From positions 186,001 to 250,000 of the forward strand of contig NZ_RQXW01000002.1 of assembly GCF_003957515.1 (NCBI RefSeq): a stretch of DNA of 64,000 nt, read 5' to 3'. Under the pieces are notes generated by a model. That model saw nothing but the letters and a program-made list of their open reading frames with translations. It was not told the DNA's origin and ran no database searches. Positions 45,392-56,700 of this stretch are shown piece after piece; the stretch's first letter is position 1, and each line of letters starts with the position of its first letter. The stretch is from Amphritea opalescens. GTDB taxonomy: Bacteria > Pseudomonadota > Gammaproteobacteria > Pseudomonadales > Balneatricaceae. The translations under genes were made by a program, and so were the position numbers.

Positions 45392-46450
45392 GTGCTTAGC
45401 TTTCTTAGCAAACAGGAAAAAGGATGGGTCGGCATAGATATCGGCTCCTCTTCAATAAAAATGGTGGCACTTTCAAGGCGAGGTAAGGGACTGCGTCTCG
45501 ACTCCTATGCGATTGTGCCCTTGCCGGCATCTGCCGTTATTGAGAGTAGTATTCAGGATGCCGCTCAGGTGGCAGAAGCGATCGAAGCGGGTATCAAAAT
45601 CTGCGGCGGAGGTCTTTCGACCTGTGTGGCTGCGGTGCCTTCCTCGGCAGTAATTACTAAAACGATTCAGTTAAGTAATGCTTTCACTGATTTTGAGCTT
45701 GAAGAACAGGTCAAACTCGAAGCGGATCGTTTTATTCCCTACCCTCTTAATGAAATTGCGTTGGACTTTGAAGTGCTGGGGCCAGCGGAAGACAGCCCAG
45801 AGCTCAATGATATTCTTCTTGTCGCATGTCGTCGCGATGATGTTGAAATACGCGAAGATGCGATCAATAGCAGTGGTTTGAAGTGTGAAGTGGTTGATGT
45901 CGACCGCTTTGCCACCGAGCGGGTGGTGTCGCTGCTAGAAAAAGGGGATCAAGAGGATCGTTTGGTCGGTTTTGTTGATATCGGTGCATCAACGTTGACG
46001 CTCAATGTATTTAAAAACGGTAAAATCGTTTATGACCGGGAGCAGGCGTTTGGTGGCAACGACCTCAGTAATCTCATTCATCAGCAATCAGGGCTGGAAG
46101 CTGGCGAAGTGGAACATCTGCTGCGTACCGGTGAACTATCAGATGAATTGAAACAAAATGTTGTGTTGCCGTTCCGTAGTACTGTATCGCAACAGGTATC
46201 TCGCTCATTGCAGTTTTTCTACTCTTCAGGCCCGCATAACGAGTTAAGCAAACTCTATATACTGGGAGGCACGGCTGCTATTGAAGGTTTGGCCGAGCAG
46301 ATGCAGAACGAAATTGGGGTTGAGGTTGAGGTTGCTAATCCGTTTGCAGGAATGGATTTGGATTCGAAAATAAATGCAGGTCGGCTCAATCAGGATGCAC
46401 CTACCCTGGTAAAAGCATGCGGCCTTGCGTTACGAAGTTTTGAAGGGTAG
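45392..46450 (+). CDS. pilM: Type IV pilus assembly protein PilM
   Basis: A 352-aa actin-like cytoplasmic ATPase of the pilus alignment subcomplex. The nucleotide-binding start is GWVGIDIGSSSIKMVAL (about 11-27), VGFVDIGASTLTLNV is the second phosphate motif, and LYILGGTAAIEGL the adenosine motif. It binds the N-terminus of PilN. GTG start at 45392 after AAGGATAA. It leads pilMNOPQ; stop and next start are 5 bp apart. Confidence 0.96.
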   Translation: MLSFLSKQEKGWVGIDIGSSSIKMVALSRRGKGLRLDSYAIVPLPASAVIESSIQDAAQVAEAIEAGIKICGGGLSTCVAAVPSSAVITKTIQLSNAFTDFELEEQVKLEADRFIPYPLNEIALDFEVLGPAEDSPELNDILLVACRRDDVEIREDAINSSGLKCEVVDVDRFATERVVSLLEKGDQEDRLVGFVDIGASTLTLNVFKNGKIVYDREQAFGGNDLSNLIHQQSGLEAGEVEHLLRTGELSDELKQNVVLPFRSTVSQQVSRSLQFFYSSGPHNELSKLYILGGTAAIEGLAEQMQNEIGVEVEVANPFAGMDLDSKINAGRLNQDAPTLVKACGLALRSFEG

Positions 46451-46455
46451 CGACT

Positions 46456-47004
46456 ATGGCAAAGATTAACTTAAGGGCCTGGCGCGAAGAGCTGGCTGCC
46501 GAAAGGCAGAAACAGTTCATTGTCAATCTGGTCGCTGCTGCATTCTTGGCCGCTGTTGTGGTGTTCCTAATCGGTTTTTATATCGATATGCAAACCGATC
46601 GACAGAAAACACGGAATAATTTTTTACGTCAAGAGATCGGTCAGTTAGATAAACAGTTGGCCGATATTAAAGCGTTAAAAACACAGCGAACCCGTTTGAT
46701 CGATCGTTTGAACGCTATCCAAGAGCTGCAGGGAACGCGTCCTTTGATTGTGCGTAGTTTTGATGAAATGGTTAAGGTATTGCCCGATGGGGTGTACTAC
46801 CAGTCGCTGAAACGAAGCGGTGATACGATTAGTTTGTCTGGCCTTGCTGAGAAAAGTGATGATGTGTCTAACCTTATGCGGCATATCTATGCCAGCATCT
46901 GGTTTGGTGAGCCTAATCTTTCCACGGTTGCCAATGCTGATGGCATGAAAAAATTCAATCTGAGTGTTCCTGTGTTGAAGCCCTCGCTGGAAGAGGTGAA
47001 CTGA
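46456..47004 (+). CDS. pilN: Type IV pilus assembly protein PilN
   Basis: A 182-aa bitopic inner-membrane protein: the short cytoplasmic start MAKINLRAWREE (the PilM-binding INLLPWR-type motif), one membrane helix (about 24-43) and a periplasmic coiled coil plus fimbrial-assembly domain (SLKRSGDTISLSGLAEK). Forms heterodimers with PilO. Two bases separate it from pilO, which indicates translational coupling. Confidence 0.95.
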   Translation: MAKINLRAWREELAAERQKQFIVNLVAAAFLAAVVVFLIGFYIDMQTDRQKTRNNFLRQEIGQLDKQLADIKALKTQRTRLIDRLNAIQELQGTRPLIVRSFDEMVKVLPDGVYYQSLKRSGDTISLSGLAEKSDDVSNLMRHIYASIWFGEPNLSTVANADGMKKFNLSVPVLKPSLEEVN

Positions 47005-47006
47005 TT

Positions 47007-47609
47007 ATGTCAATGGATGCACTGAAAAACAGTTTTAAGGGGTTTGATGCAGATAACCTTGATCTCAATACGGCAGGAAGTTGGCCGGTTGGGGTTAAAG
47101 TGATTGCTTACCTTCTCGTGTTCTCGCTGGTGGTAGGGGCTGGTTTCTATTTCTACATTACCGATAAAGAGAAAAGCTTAGGGCGAGAGGTGAGTCAGGA
47201 ATCAGGTTTGAAACAGCAGATATCCATCAAAACGACTCAGGTGGCGAGTTTAGATCAGCTTCGTGAGCAGATGAAGGATGTGCAGGGCCGTTTCGCCGAG
47301 TTGCTGAAACAGCTTCCGACCGAGAAAGAAGTGCCTGGCCTATTAGAAGATATTACTGAGATTGGTCGCTCCAGTGGTTTGGATATTCAGTCCATATCAT
47401 TGGGTGGTGAGAAACGAAATGAGATTTTTATTGAGCTGCCAATTAATATCAAAGTGAGTGGTACTTATCACCAGATGGGGCAGTTTGTCAGTGGCGTTGC
47501 CGCAATTCCTAGGATTGTGACACTACATGACTACAGTATAAGTCCTGCTGGAGGCCGACTGGATATGACAATTAGTGCAAAGACTTATCGTTATGATGAT
47601 ACCAAGTAA
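47007..47609 (+). CDS. pilO: Type IV pilus assembly protein PilO
   Basis: A 200-aa inner-membrane protein with one helix (about 31-52), a periplasmic coiled coil (QESGLKQQISIKTTQVASL) and a ferredoxin-like periplasmic domain (GLDIQSISLG ... FIELPINIKVSGTYHQMGQF). It partners PilN and joins PilP. Its 3' end overlaps the pilP start by about 17 bp. Confidence 0.95.
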   Translation: MSMDALKNSFKGFDADNLDLNTAGSWPVGVKVIAYLLVFSLVVGAGFYFYITDKEKSLGREVSQESGLKQQISIKTTQVASLDQLREQMKDVQGRFAELLKQLPTEKEVPGLLEDITEIGRSSGLDIQSISLGGEKRNEIFIELPINIKVSGTYHQMGQFVSGVAAIPRIVTLHDYSISPAGGRLDMTISAKTYRYDDTK

Positions 47610-48141
47610 ATTTTTGCGTGTTTTGATTCTAGCTCCCTTGTTTCTTGGCGGTTGCGTCTGGATTGAGGATGTCAGTGATCTGCGTAGCTTTATTGCGCAG
47701 GAAAAGCAGAAGAAAGTGATAAAGGTTGAGCCGCTACCTGAGTTTACGGCCTATCATAGCTTTGTCTATGAAGGGGCGAGTATGCGTAGCCCGTTTAAAC
47801 CGCTCGTTTCAATCATTACCGTCGATACCGAAGAGGGTGTTGCCGATGAAGGGAATACGGGCATTAAGCCGGATCTTGACCGTGAAAGATCTTATCTTGA
47901 AACATTTTCGCTGGATAATCTTGCCATGGTTGGCAGCATCAATATGAGTGCGACCGGCTCTCGCTGGGCGCTCATCAAGGACAAACAGGGAGAGGTGCAC
48001 AGGGTGTCTGTCGGTGATTATATGGGGCTGGATTACGGCAAAGTTGTTGCTGTTAACAGCGATAATGTCGAACTGGTTGAGATTGTTACAAACGGCCGGG
48101 GTGGTTGGATGCGACGCCCTCGTAGCGTGGTGATGGATTGA
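47593..48141 (+). CDS. pilP: Type IV pilus assembly lipoprotein PilP
   Basis: An inner-membrane lipoprotein: the signal peptide MMIPSKFLRVLILAPLFLGGC has a clear lipobox (LGGC), followed by a flexible linker and the PilP beta domain (LETFSLDNLAMVGSI ... VGDYMGLDYGKV). It links PilNO to the secretin PilQ. The start at 47593 (or the next codon, 47596) overlaps pilO; a frame start at 47575 is less likely because it would lengthen the lipoprotein signal. Confidence 0.9.
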   Translation: MMIPSKFLRVLILAPLFLGGCVWIEDVSDLRSFIAQEKQKKVIKVEPLPEFTAYHSFVYEGASMRSPFKPLVSIITVDTEEGVADEGNTGIKPDLDRERSYLETFSLDNLAMVGSINMSATGSRWALIKDKQGEVHRVSVGDYMGLDYGKVVAVNSDNVELVEIVTNGRGGWMRRPRSVVMD

Positions 48142-50264
48142 TGACGATGATGGTGAATACAGTGAATAAGAATATTCAGGCGGGTAAGCTGACGTGCTCC
48201 GCTCTCGCTAAGATGGCGGGAATGGTCATCGGGTTGTGGATGCTAGCTTTCAATGTGATGGCGGCGGATGCAAAACTAATGGAATCGTCCTTTGTTGCGC
48301 TTCCGGATAATAAACTGGAAATACGTTTTGATTTTGATGTACCTCCCACGCTGCCCAAATCATATATGACTAACAGCCCAGCTCGGGTTGTTCTGGATAT
48401 GTGGGGTGTTGAAAATGCTCAAGATAGCCGTGTATTGAGTGTTGAAAATGGCAATGTTAATAAAATTAATTTTGCACAAGTCGCTGGCCGCTTGAGGGTC
48501 GTTGTTGATCTATTTGAAGTCTCGGCGTTTGAAACACGAACCGACGGTAATAGCCTGTTCCTAACCGTGGGCGATCGTGGGATGGCCAAGCAAGAAACGG
48601 CTAATGTAAGCCAGGAGGTGTCGGTCGACTCTAAGGCTCAGCCTGTTCTGTCTGATAAAACCCGTGTCAGTGGGGTTGATTTCGAACGAACTGCAGACGG
48701 TGCTGGTCGAGTGGTCGTATCCCTCACCGATGACCGTGCCGGTGTCGATGTGATTGAAGAAGGTAATAATGTTGTCGTCAATCTGTTAGGCGTTGATCTT
48801 TCTGCCAGTATGCAAAATCGGATTGATGTGCAGGATTTTGCTACACCTGTCATGTTTATTGATTCTATGGCGACCGGTGAGAATGTCTCGATTCTGATTA
48901 AGCCATCGGCTGAGCCCTATGACTATATGGTGTACCAGACTAACAATCAGTTGTTTATCGACCTTAAACCCATTACTCAGAAGGAACAGGATCGCATCGA
49001 AGAGGAGCGTTTTCCATACAGTGGCGAACGTATCGATTTAGATTTTCAGAATGTTGAAGTGCGCTCTGTATTGCAAATCCTAGCGGAAGTGGCCGAAATG
49101 AACTTGGTGGTCAGTGAGCAGGTCGGCGGTAATATCACTCTGAGATTAAAAAATGTTCCTTGGGATCAAGCATTAGATCTTATTTTGAATACCAATAAGC
49201 TTGATAAGCGCGAAATGGGTAATGTGCTGTTGATCGGTACCGCAGAAGAGATCTCTGAACGCGAACGGGTTGAAATGGAAAGCAGTAGGCAGGTGGAGGA
49301 GCTATCACCGCTGCGTACTGAGTTTATCCAAGTCGATTTTCGTAAAGCGTCCGACATGGTTTCTCGCTTGAATGAAGCGAAGTTGGTCTCTGAACGCGGG
49401 CTTATACTGGCGGATGATGAAACCAATGTCTTGATGGTGCGCGAAACCGCTAACCGTATGGAAGAGATTCGTTCAACGCTGCGACGTTTTGATACCGAGG
49501 TTGCTCAGGTGTTAATTGAAGCACGTTTGGTGACCGCGAATACCACGGTATCGAAGGATCTTGGGGTTAAGTGGGGCCTAGGGTATAACGATGATAATAT
49601 AGATAATGGTAATGGGCTTTCCATTGGTAGTTCTCTCTCTGGTGTGTCCAACCCAATAGGTGGGGGGGTTCCTAGTGGTTTGATGGTTGACCTCGGTGCT
49701 AATGCCACATCGCCTGCCTCTGTAGCCGTAGGTTTGGCAACGAATAGTGCGCTTTTGCAACTTGAACTGTCTGCGTTGGAATCTGATGGCCGCATTGAAG
49801 TTATCTCTCAACCGAAGGTTGTAACAACCAACGGTAAGGTGGCGCTGATTGAGTCGGGTAGTGAAATACCTTATGTCACCACCGATGATGATGGTAATAC
49901 CGACACTGAATTTAAAGATGTCGTGTTATCCTTGGAAGTGACGCCGCGAATTAACCCTGGTGATCGGATTGCGATGGATCTGGTGATCAAGAAAGATTCG
50001 ATCGGTGAAACCCTATCAAACGGTGAGATCAGTATCGTTAAAAACCTATTGGAAACATCGGTTGTGGTGGCCGATGGGCAAACCGTTGTATTAGGCGGGG
50101 TGTTTGAAAATGAAACGCAGAACACCGTTAATAAAACGCCTCTACTTGGTGATATTCCAGTACTAGGGGCGCTTTTCCGAAATAAGTCGACGTCGAATAA
50201 AAAGGCTGAGTTACTTATTTTCATCACACCTAAATTGATAAAAGAATCTCTGTCATCTCAGTAA
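48141..50264 (+). CDS. pilQ: Type IV pilus secretin PilQ
   Basis: A roughly 707-aa outer-membrane secretin. After the signal peptide (to about residue 42, [11 protein letters not shown]) come two AMIN domains (about 45-280), which bind peptidoglycan, then N0/N1 modules ([18 protein letters not shown]) and the secretin pore domain ending [11 protein letters not shown] ... [16 protein letters not shown] ... [11 protein letters not shown]. The ATG at 48141 overlaps the pilP stop codon, so a TTG one codon before it was not used. Last gene of pilMNOPQ. Confidence 0.95.
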   Translation: MTMMVNTVNKNIQAGKLTCSALAKMAGMVIGLWMLAFNVMAADAKLMESSFVALPDNKLEIRFDFDVPPTLPKSYMTNSPARVVLDMWGVENAQDSRVLSVENGNVNKINFAQVAGRLRVVVDLFEVSAFETRTDGNSLFLTVGDRGMAKQETANVSQEVSVDSKAQPVLSDKTRVSGVDFERTADGAGRVVVSLTDDRAGVDVIEEGNNVVVNLLGVDLSASMQNRIDVQDFATPVMFIDSMATGENVSILIKPSAEPYDYMVYQTNNQLFIDLKPITQKEQDRIEEERFPYSGERIDLDFQNVEVRSVLQILAEVAEMNLVVSEQVGGNITLRLKNVPWDQALDLILNTNKLDKREMGNVLLIGTAEEISERERVEMESSRQVEELSPLRTEFIQVDFRKASDMVSRLNEAKLVSERGLILADDETNVLMVRETANRMEEIRSTLRRFDTEVAQVLIEARLVTANTTVSKDLGVKWGLGYNDDNIDNGNGLSIGSSLSGVSNPIGGGVPSGLMVDLGANATSPASVAVGLATNSALLQLELSALESDGRIEVISQPKVVTTNGKVALIESGSEIPYVTTDDDGNTDTEFKDVVLSLEVTPRINPGDRIAMDLVIKKDSIGETLSNGEISIVKNLLETSVVVADGQTVVLGGVFENETQNTVNKTPLLGDIPVLGALFRNKSTSNKKAELLIFITPKLIKESLSSQ

Positions 50265-50274
50265 GGTTGTAGTA

Positions 50275-50793
50275 TTGAATATATTTCTAATTGGCCCTAT
50301 GGGTGCTGGAAAAAGCACTATAGGGCGTCTTCTTTCTCACGAGTTAAAGCTGAGATTTGTTGATTCCGATAAAGTGATTGAAGAGTTGGCGGGAGCTGAT
50401 ATTCCTTGGATCTTCGACGTTGAAGGTGAGGAAGGTTTCCGCGATCGGGAAGCAAAAATTATTGATCAGCTCAGTGCTGAGGATGGTATGGTGCTGGCGA
50501 CCGGTGGCGGGGCCGTATTACGTGCCGAGAATCGCTCGAATTTGCAAGGGCGAGGAACCGTGGTTTACCTGCAGGCATCGGTAGCGCAACAGCTAGAGCG
50601 GACTGCGCGGGATAAAAACCGACCATTATTGCAAACTCCAGACCCTGAAACGGTGCTCAATACGTTGATGGAGCAGCGGCACCCTCTTTATCTTCAGGTG
50701 GCGGATGTGGTGGTGGATACGGAACGTCGTAACCCGAAAGCAGTGGTTACTGATATAATGGCGGAGCTTCGTGCACAGCAAATTATCAAATAG
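50275..50793 (+). CDS. aroK: Shikimate kinase AroK
   Basis: A 172-aa kinase that phosphorylates shikimate at O3. The P-loop is GPMGAGKST (7-15), the shikimate-binding DSDKVIEE follows (about 31-38), then FRDREAKI and the ATGGGAV glycine motif (about 76-82). The start is TTG at 50275 after AAGG, 11 bp after pilQ. The N-terminus is a few residues shorter than in E. coli. Coupled to aroB. Confidence 0.95.
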   Translation: MNIFLIGPMGAGKSTIGRLLSHELKLRFVDSDKVIEELAGADIPWIFDVEGEEGFRDREAKIIDQLSAEDGMVLATGGGAVLRAENRSNLQGRGTVVYLQASVAQQLERTARDKNRPLLQTPDPETVLNTLMEQRHPLYLQVADVVVDTERRNPKAVVTDIMAELRAQQIIK

Positions 50794-50807
50794 AGATAAG
50801 CTCCCCC

Positions 50808-51884
50808 ATGCAAACGTTAAATGTAGATCTTGCTGATCGCTCATACCCTATTTTTATTGGTACCGACCTGTTTCGCGCTGAGCACCTAACGCCCTATATC
50901 AAGGGTAATCAGGTGCTGATTGTCAGTAATGAAACCGTCGCGCCGCTTTATCTTGATCCGTTGAAGTCTGCTTTGCCGTCGGTGCAGGTGGATGAAGTGA
51001 TTCTGCCGGACGGTGAACAGTACAAAACATTGGGGCAATTGAGTGCGGTATATGACCGGTTGCTCGAGTGTCGGCATAATCGTACCACCACTTTAATTGC
51101 ATTAGGCGGTGGGGTTGTCGGTGATATGACGGGCTTCGCGGCGGCCTGTTATCAGCGGGGTGTTAATTTCATCCAGATACCGACCACCTTGCTCTCTCAG
51201 GTAGATTCTTCTGTCGGTGGTAAAACCGGCGTTAATCACCCGTTAGGTAAGAATATGATCGGTGCTTTTCATCAGCCGCAGGTGGTGCTCGCCAGTGTTG
51301 ATGTATTAGCTACACTGCCTGATCGTGAGCTGTCGGCTGGACTCGCGGAAGTGATCAAATATGGTCTGGTCTATGATAAACCGTTTCTGGATTGGCTCGA
51401 AGAGAATATGTCCGGCTTGGTCGGCCGAGATACCGCATTATTAAGTCACGCCATCTATCGTTCCTGTGAGTTGAAAGCGGAAGTGGTGGCGCAGGATGAA
51501 AAAGAGTCTGGCGTTCGTGCGCTGCTGAATTTAGGTCATACCTTTGGTCATGCGATTGAATCCTGCCAAGGCTATGGCAATTGGTTGCATGGTGAAGCGG
51601 TTGCCGCAGGCACTGTAATGGCCGCCGATCTTTCCGCGCGCTTAGGTTGGATAAGCACAGCAGATGTTCAGCGTGTTGTGCGGATTATGCAGGCCGCTAA
51701 TCTTCCCGTTGAAGCGCCGCAAGGCATGACGGCGGATGAGTTTATGACGCTGATGGCAGTGGATAAAAAAGTGATTGATGGGCAGTTGCGCCTGGTTTTG
51801 CTGCAAGAGTTAGGTCATGCGGTGGTCACTGATCAGTTTGATCCGCAGCTGTTGCAGCAAACGTTAACCCATTTCACTGCTTAA
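50808..51884 (+). CDS. aroB: 3-dehydroquinate synthase AroB
   Basis: A 358-aa NAD- and zinc-dependent enzyme that turns DAHP into 3-dehydroquinate. NAD contacts are in [16 protein letters not shown] (about 98-113), followed by [20 protein letters not shown] (about 126-145) and the metal ligands in ECVKYG-like EVIKYG and [10 protein letters not shown] (near 247). It begins 14 bp after aroK. The substrate pathway draws on the erythrose-4-phosphate that transketolase makes. Confidence 0.96.
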   Translation: MQTLNVDLADRSYPIFIGTDLFRAEHLTPYIKGNQVLIVSNETVAPLYLDPLKSALPSVQVDEVILPDGEQYKTLGQLSAVYDRLLECRHNRTTTLIALGGGVVGDMTGFAAACYQRGVNFIQIPTTLLSQVDSSVGGKTGVNHPLGKNMIGAFHQPQVVLASVDVLATLPDRELSAGLAEVIKYGLVYDKPFLDWLEENMSGLVGRDTALLSHAIYRSCELKAEVVAQDEKESGVRALLNLGHTFGHAIESCQGYGNWLHGEAVAAGTVMAADLSARLGWISTADVQRVVRIMQAANLPVEAPQGMTADEFMTLMAVDKKVIDGQLRLVLLQELGHAVVTDQFDPQLLQQTLTHFTA

Positions 51885-51896
51885 GAGGACGTTTCG

Positions 51897-53576
51897 GTGG
51901 CTGATCTGAAAGGTAATGGCGTTGATTCGCTCGCGGATGCATTTGCGCAAGCAGAGCAGCGTAAAGATTTCTTTTATGAGCCATCTTCTCGACTTCAGAT
52001 GCTGGAAAAACTTGAGCATCTAAGCCGTTTTAGTGATTTTCTATTATTGCTAACCGGTCCGGCTGGATCGGGTAAAACCGTATTGATTCGACAGTTGCAG
52101 GCGGCGCCGAGTGATCGTACGTTGCGGCTTTGTGCTGTCGATGGTCGTCAAACACCGAGCCTGAACGGGTTATTGGTGGCCTTGAGTGAGCAGCTCAGCC
52201 CTGAGCTGGATACTCAGGCTGATAATCAGGGAATGCTTAACGCTATTTACAGCTTCGCCCAAGTGATGGCGGCAGAGCATATCCAATGGGTTATCATCAT
52301 TGATAATGCGGATGAGCTGGAACAGGCCGCTATTAAGTTACTGCTGCAGATGTTGAGTGAGGCGCAGGGTTTGCCGGTCAAACCGCATCTCTTGTTAGCC
52401 GCGGGGGATAACTTTCCTGCGAAGCTACAGGCATTTGATGAGTATGATCTGTTAGATGCTCAGGTGCATCAACTGCAGTTAGAACCGTTCACCTTTACCG
52501 AAGCGCGTAGCTATTTATTACAGCGATACAGTGCTGCGGCATCCCTCAGCGAGAAGCAATTGCAGGCAGTTTATGCCGCTGCGGGAGGCTATCCTGGCGG
52601 ACTTAATCGGCAAGTCGAGCAGTTGTTTCGTTCCGGTAGCGTGCCGAAAGCCACCGCACCCACAGCCCTTACTCGAGTTCACTTTGTCAGTATTGCTGTT
52701 GTGCTGCTGGCCGTGTTGTTAGGTAGTTTATGGCAGTATTGGCCTGAGAGTGATGTGGGTACGACGCGTACTCAGGTTGAGATTCAGGTGCCTATCGAAG
52801 CGGGTGCGGTGATCGCTCAAACAGATGAGCCGGTGCCGGTGCTCGAAGCGCCTCTTGTTTATAATGAACCGCAGTCGACTATTCCTGCTGCTGTGCCAAG
52901 TACCGATATTCAACCGGGTGTGCCGTTAGATATGCAAGCAGAGATGTCACAACCGGATGCTAAGCCCGTTACTGCAGCGCCAATAGACATCGCGGTTAAG
53001 GTTGATAGTCAGCCAGGTATGAATGCCTCCTCGGATACCTCATCTAACCCTGTCGCGCAGCAAACTCAAACGCCAGCAGCTGCGCCGCAGCCCGTTATCC
53101 CGCCGACACCGCCTGCAAAGGTTGAGTCTCAGCCGGTAGCTCAGGCTGCCCCAGTAGCGCCTAAGGTAGTAAAACCAGTAAAACCGGCACCAGTTCCTAA
53201 GCCAGCAGTTGTCGTCTCTAAGCCTGCTAAGGTGGCCCCTGTAGCTAAACCTACGGTTGTTGCTGCTCCTGCGTTGTCTGAGGCGGAGCAGACATTACTC
53301 AAATGGCCTGCTACGGGATACACCTTGCAGATGCTAGGTGCGGGCAAGCGTAGCAGTGCCGAACAGTTTATTCAGGCTCAAGCCGAGCCGCAAAAGTTTT
53401 ATATGTTTCAGACCCGTTACAAAAACAAACCTTGGTTTGTGGTAGTCTATGGGCAGTATAAAGATCGTAATGCCGCACATGCGGCTGCGACCGCACTCCC
53501 TTCAGCGCTGACTAAGCTGAAGCCTTGGGCGAGGACTATTCAGGGGATTCAGGCGGATATCGCGACCAGAAAATAG
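51897..53576 (+). CDS. damX: DamX-like protein: AAA ATPase plus SPOR domain
   Basis: A 559-aa inner-membrane protein. Residues 40-255 form an AAA-type ATPase related to the ExeA/GspA group, with Walker A GPAGSGKT (54-61) and Walker B-like WVIIIDNADEL. One membrane helix follows (about 262-285), then a Pro/Ala/Val/Lys-rich periplasmic linker and a C-terminal SPOR domain (about 475-555; GYTLQMLGAGKRSSAEQF), which binds septal peptidoglycan. The order aroK-aroB-damX is conserved in Gammaproteobacteria. GTG start after AGAGGA. Confidence 0.85.
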   Translation: MADLKGNGVDSLADAFAQAEQRKDFFYEPSSRLQMLEKLEHLSRFSDFLLLLTGPAGSGKTVLIRQLQAAPSDRTLRLCAVDGRQTPSLNGLLVALSEQLSPELDTQADNQGMLNAIYSFAQVMAAEHIQWVIIIDNADELEQAAIKLLLQMLSEAQGLPVKPHLLLAAGDNFPAKLQAFDEYDLLDAQVHQLQLEPFTFTEARSYLLQRYSAAASLSEKQLQAVYAAAGGYPGGLNRQVEQLFRSGSVPKATAPTALTRVHFVSIAVVLLAVLLGSLWQYWPESDVGTTRTQVEIQVPIEAGAVIAQTDEPVPVLEAPLVYNEPQSTIPAAVPSTDIQPGVPLDMQAEMSQPDAKPVTAAPIDIAVKVDSQPGMNASSDTSSNPVAQQTQTPAAAPQPVIPPTPPAKVESQPVAQAAPVAPKVVKPVKPAPVPKPAVVVSKPAKVAPVAKPTVVAAPALSEAEQTLLKWPATGYTLQMLGAGKRSSAEQFIQAQAEPQKFYMFQTRYKNKPWFVVVYGQYKDRNAAHAAATALPSALTKLKPWARTIQGIQADIATRK

Positions 53577-53629
53577 GTTTTTTTTGTCTAGCGGTGACAA
53601 ACAAAAATATCATCTGTCTTGCTTATAAT

Positions 53630-53658
53630 TTGTCCTTCCTACCCTCGCTGTGTAAAAT
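53630..53658 (+). promoter_or_regulatory. Sigma-70 promoter of gltBD
   Basis: TTGTCC (53630-53635) and TAAAAT (53653-53658) are exactly 17 bp apart, about 90 bp before the gltB start. The -10 is preceded by TG. A TATAAT at 53624-53629 has no good -35 and was not chosen. Confidence 0.65.
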
Positions 53659-53750
53659 ACCTGTCCCTTTTTCCCTGCATTTACATCTGTAGCTGGAATT
53701 TAGCGGATGCAATATATTGATAATTAAGAACTTTTTGGTGGGATTCGTTT

Positions 53751-56700
53751 ATGAGCATTGGTCTGTATCGCCCTGGTGAGTTCAAAGACAACTGTGGTTT
53801 TGGCCTAATGGCCCACATGCAAGGTGAACCAAGCCACAACGTATTGTTGAAGGCGATTGAAGCGCTTGCGTGTATGACCCACCGTGGTGGGATTGCGGCT
53901 GACGGCAAAACCGGAGATGGCTGTGGATTACTGATGCAGAAGCCGGATACGTTTCTGCGTGCTGCTGCAAAGAGTGACCTTGGGGTTGAACTAGGGGAAA
54001 GTTATGCCGTTGGTATGATTTTCTTGTCACAAGAGCCAGCCCTAGCGGCGGCTGCACGGGAAGTATTAAATAATCAACTGGCGGCGCAGGGGCTGACGGT
54101 TGCTGGCTGGCGTGTAGTGCCGACGGATCCTACCTGTTTGGGCCCGATTGCAAAAGATACGCTGCCTCAGATTGAACAGGTTTTTGTCACTACCGATAAA
54201 GCAGAGCGTGAATTCGCGGTCAGTCTTTATACGGCGCGGCGCAAAAGCGAGATCGCCCTGAGTGCCGATAGCGATTTCTATATCTGTAGTCTCTCGGATA
54301 AGGTTATTTCCTATAAAGGACTGACCATGCCGGTGGATCTGCCGGTGTTCTATCAAGATCTGAGTGACGAGCGTCTAGAAACCGCTATCTGTACTTATCA
54401 TCAGCGCTTTTCGACAAATACGGCGCCCCGTTGGCCGTTGGCTCAGCCGTTCCGATTGTTGGCTCACAACGGTGAGATCAATACTATCGAAGGGAACCGT
54501 AACTGGTCCCGGGCGCGTTCAAGCAAATTTGCGACTGATATGCTGCCGCATGTTGATGAGTTGCAGCCGATTGTTAATACCACCGGTTCCGACTCTTCCA
54601 GCATGGATAATATGCTGGAATTCCTGATGGTCGGTGGCATGAACCTGTATCGTGCTGCGCGGATGATTGTGCCACCTGCTTGGCAGAATATGGATACCAT
54701 GGATGCCGAACTACGGGCATTCTATGATTACAACTCCATGCATATGGAACCTTGGGATGGCCCCGCCGGTATGGTAATGACCGATGGCCGTTTCGCGGTG
54801 TGTATGTTGGACCGTAACGGCCTGCGCCCATCCCGTTGGGTGATGACCAATGATGGTCTGATCTGTACCGCTTCTGAGATCGGTGTCTTTGACTACAAAC
54901 CTGAGGATGTTGTCTCTCAGGGCCGTGTTGGTCCGGGGCAGATTCTCTCTATCGATACTCAAACAGGTGAAGTGTTACATACCGCAGATGTCGATGAGCG
55001 CCTGAAAAAGGCTCAGCCTTATAAGAAGTGGATGCGTGAGAATGCACTGCCACTCGAACAAACCATGAACCTGACTGAAGAGTCGAAGTCTTTTTGTGAG
55101 ATGACCCCGGAAGCGGTTAAAGCCCACATGAAGATGTTCCAGGTGACCTACGAAGAGCGGGATCAGATCCTGCGGCCGTTAGGTGAAACTGGCATGGAAG
55201 CGGTTGGTTCAATGGGTGACGATAAGCCAATGGCGGTATTGTCATCTAAAGTTCGCTCGGTTTATGACTATTTCCGTCAGCAGTTTGCACAGGTAACTAA
55301 TCCACCGATCGATCCGCTGCGTGAAGCGATCGTTATGTCACTGGAAACCTGTATCGGTGCCGAACGTAACGTCTTTGAAGAAACCCCAGAACATGCGCGT
55401 CGGGTTATTTTGACCACGCCAGTGTTATCCGCGAGTAAGTTTCTGCGGTTGAAAAACAATACCGTTGACGGATTTGGTGTTGCGCAGGTCGACCTGAACT
55501 ACGACCCAGCTGAGATGGATCTTAAAGCGGCGATTGAATCGGTTGCGGATCAAGCTGAGGCCCTAGTGCGTTCAGGTAAGGTGATTATTATTCTGTCTGA
55601 TTTCGCGATTGCGGAGGGTCGGTTACCGGTCCATGCAGCGATGGCGACAGGGGCCGTGCATCACCGTCTGATCAATGCGGGCTTGCGGGCTGATGCGAAT
55701 ATCCTGGTGGAAACCGGTACGGTTCGCGACCCTCATCACTTTGCTGTGCTGTTTGGTTTTGGTGCGACGGCGGTTTACCCATATCTTGCGTATCGTGTCT
55801 TGACCGATCTATGTGCCACCGGTGAGATGCAGATGAACTGGCTCGATAGTCACGAAAACTATCGTAAAGGTATCAAGAAAGGCCTGATGAAGATCCTATC
55901 GAAGATGGGGATCTCGACGGTTGCATCCTATCGTGGTGCCCAACTGTTTGAAGCGGTGGGTGTTAGTTCGGATGTGGTTGATCTATGTTTCTCAGGTGTT
56001 GCTAGCCGCATTGAAGGTGCCGACTTTAGCGATTTCCAGAAAGATCAGCAGGCGCTTGCCAATGAAGCCTGGGTTGCCCGTAAGAAAATTCAGCAGGGCG
56101 GCTTGCTGAAATACGTGCATGGCGGTGAATATCATGCCTATAACCCCGATGTGGTGCGGTCTATCCATACGGCGGTTCGTAGCGGTGATAGTGCTGATTA
56201 TCAGACCTATGCCGATCTGGTGAATAAGCGTGGAGTGGCGACACTTCGTGATTTATTAGGTTTGAGAAAAGATGTTAAGTCGATTCCACTGAGTGAAGTG
56301 GAGCCGGTTGAAAACCTGTTTAAACGTTTCGACTCTGCAGCTATGTCCCTCGGTGCATTGTCGCCTGAAGCCCATGAATGTTTGGCGATGGCGATGAATG
56401 AGTTAGGCGGTCGTTCTAACTCCGGTGAAGGGGGTGAAGATCCTGCTCGCCACGGCACCAATCGACGTTCTAAGATTAAACAAGTGGCGTCTGGCCGCTT
56501 CGGTGTTACGCCAGAATACCTGATCAATGCCGATGTCATGCAGATTAAGGTCGCTCAGGGTGCTAAGCCGGGCGAAGGTGGACAGCTGCCGGGTGGTAAA
56601 GTAAATGAGTTGATTGCACGGCTGCGTTATTCAGTGCCGGGCGTGACGCTGATTTCTCCACCGCCGCATCATGATATCTACTCCATTGAGGATTTGGCGC

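Noticed and set aside
53624-53629. TATAAT hexamer before gltB as a promoter
   Set aside because: No -35 element at a fitting distance; the TTGTCC-17-TAAAAT pair just downstream is better.
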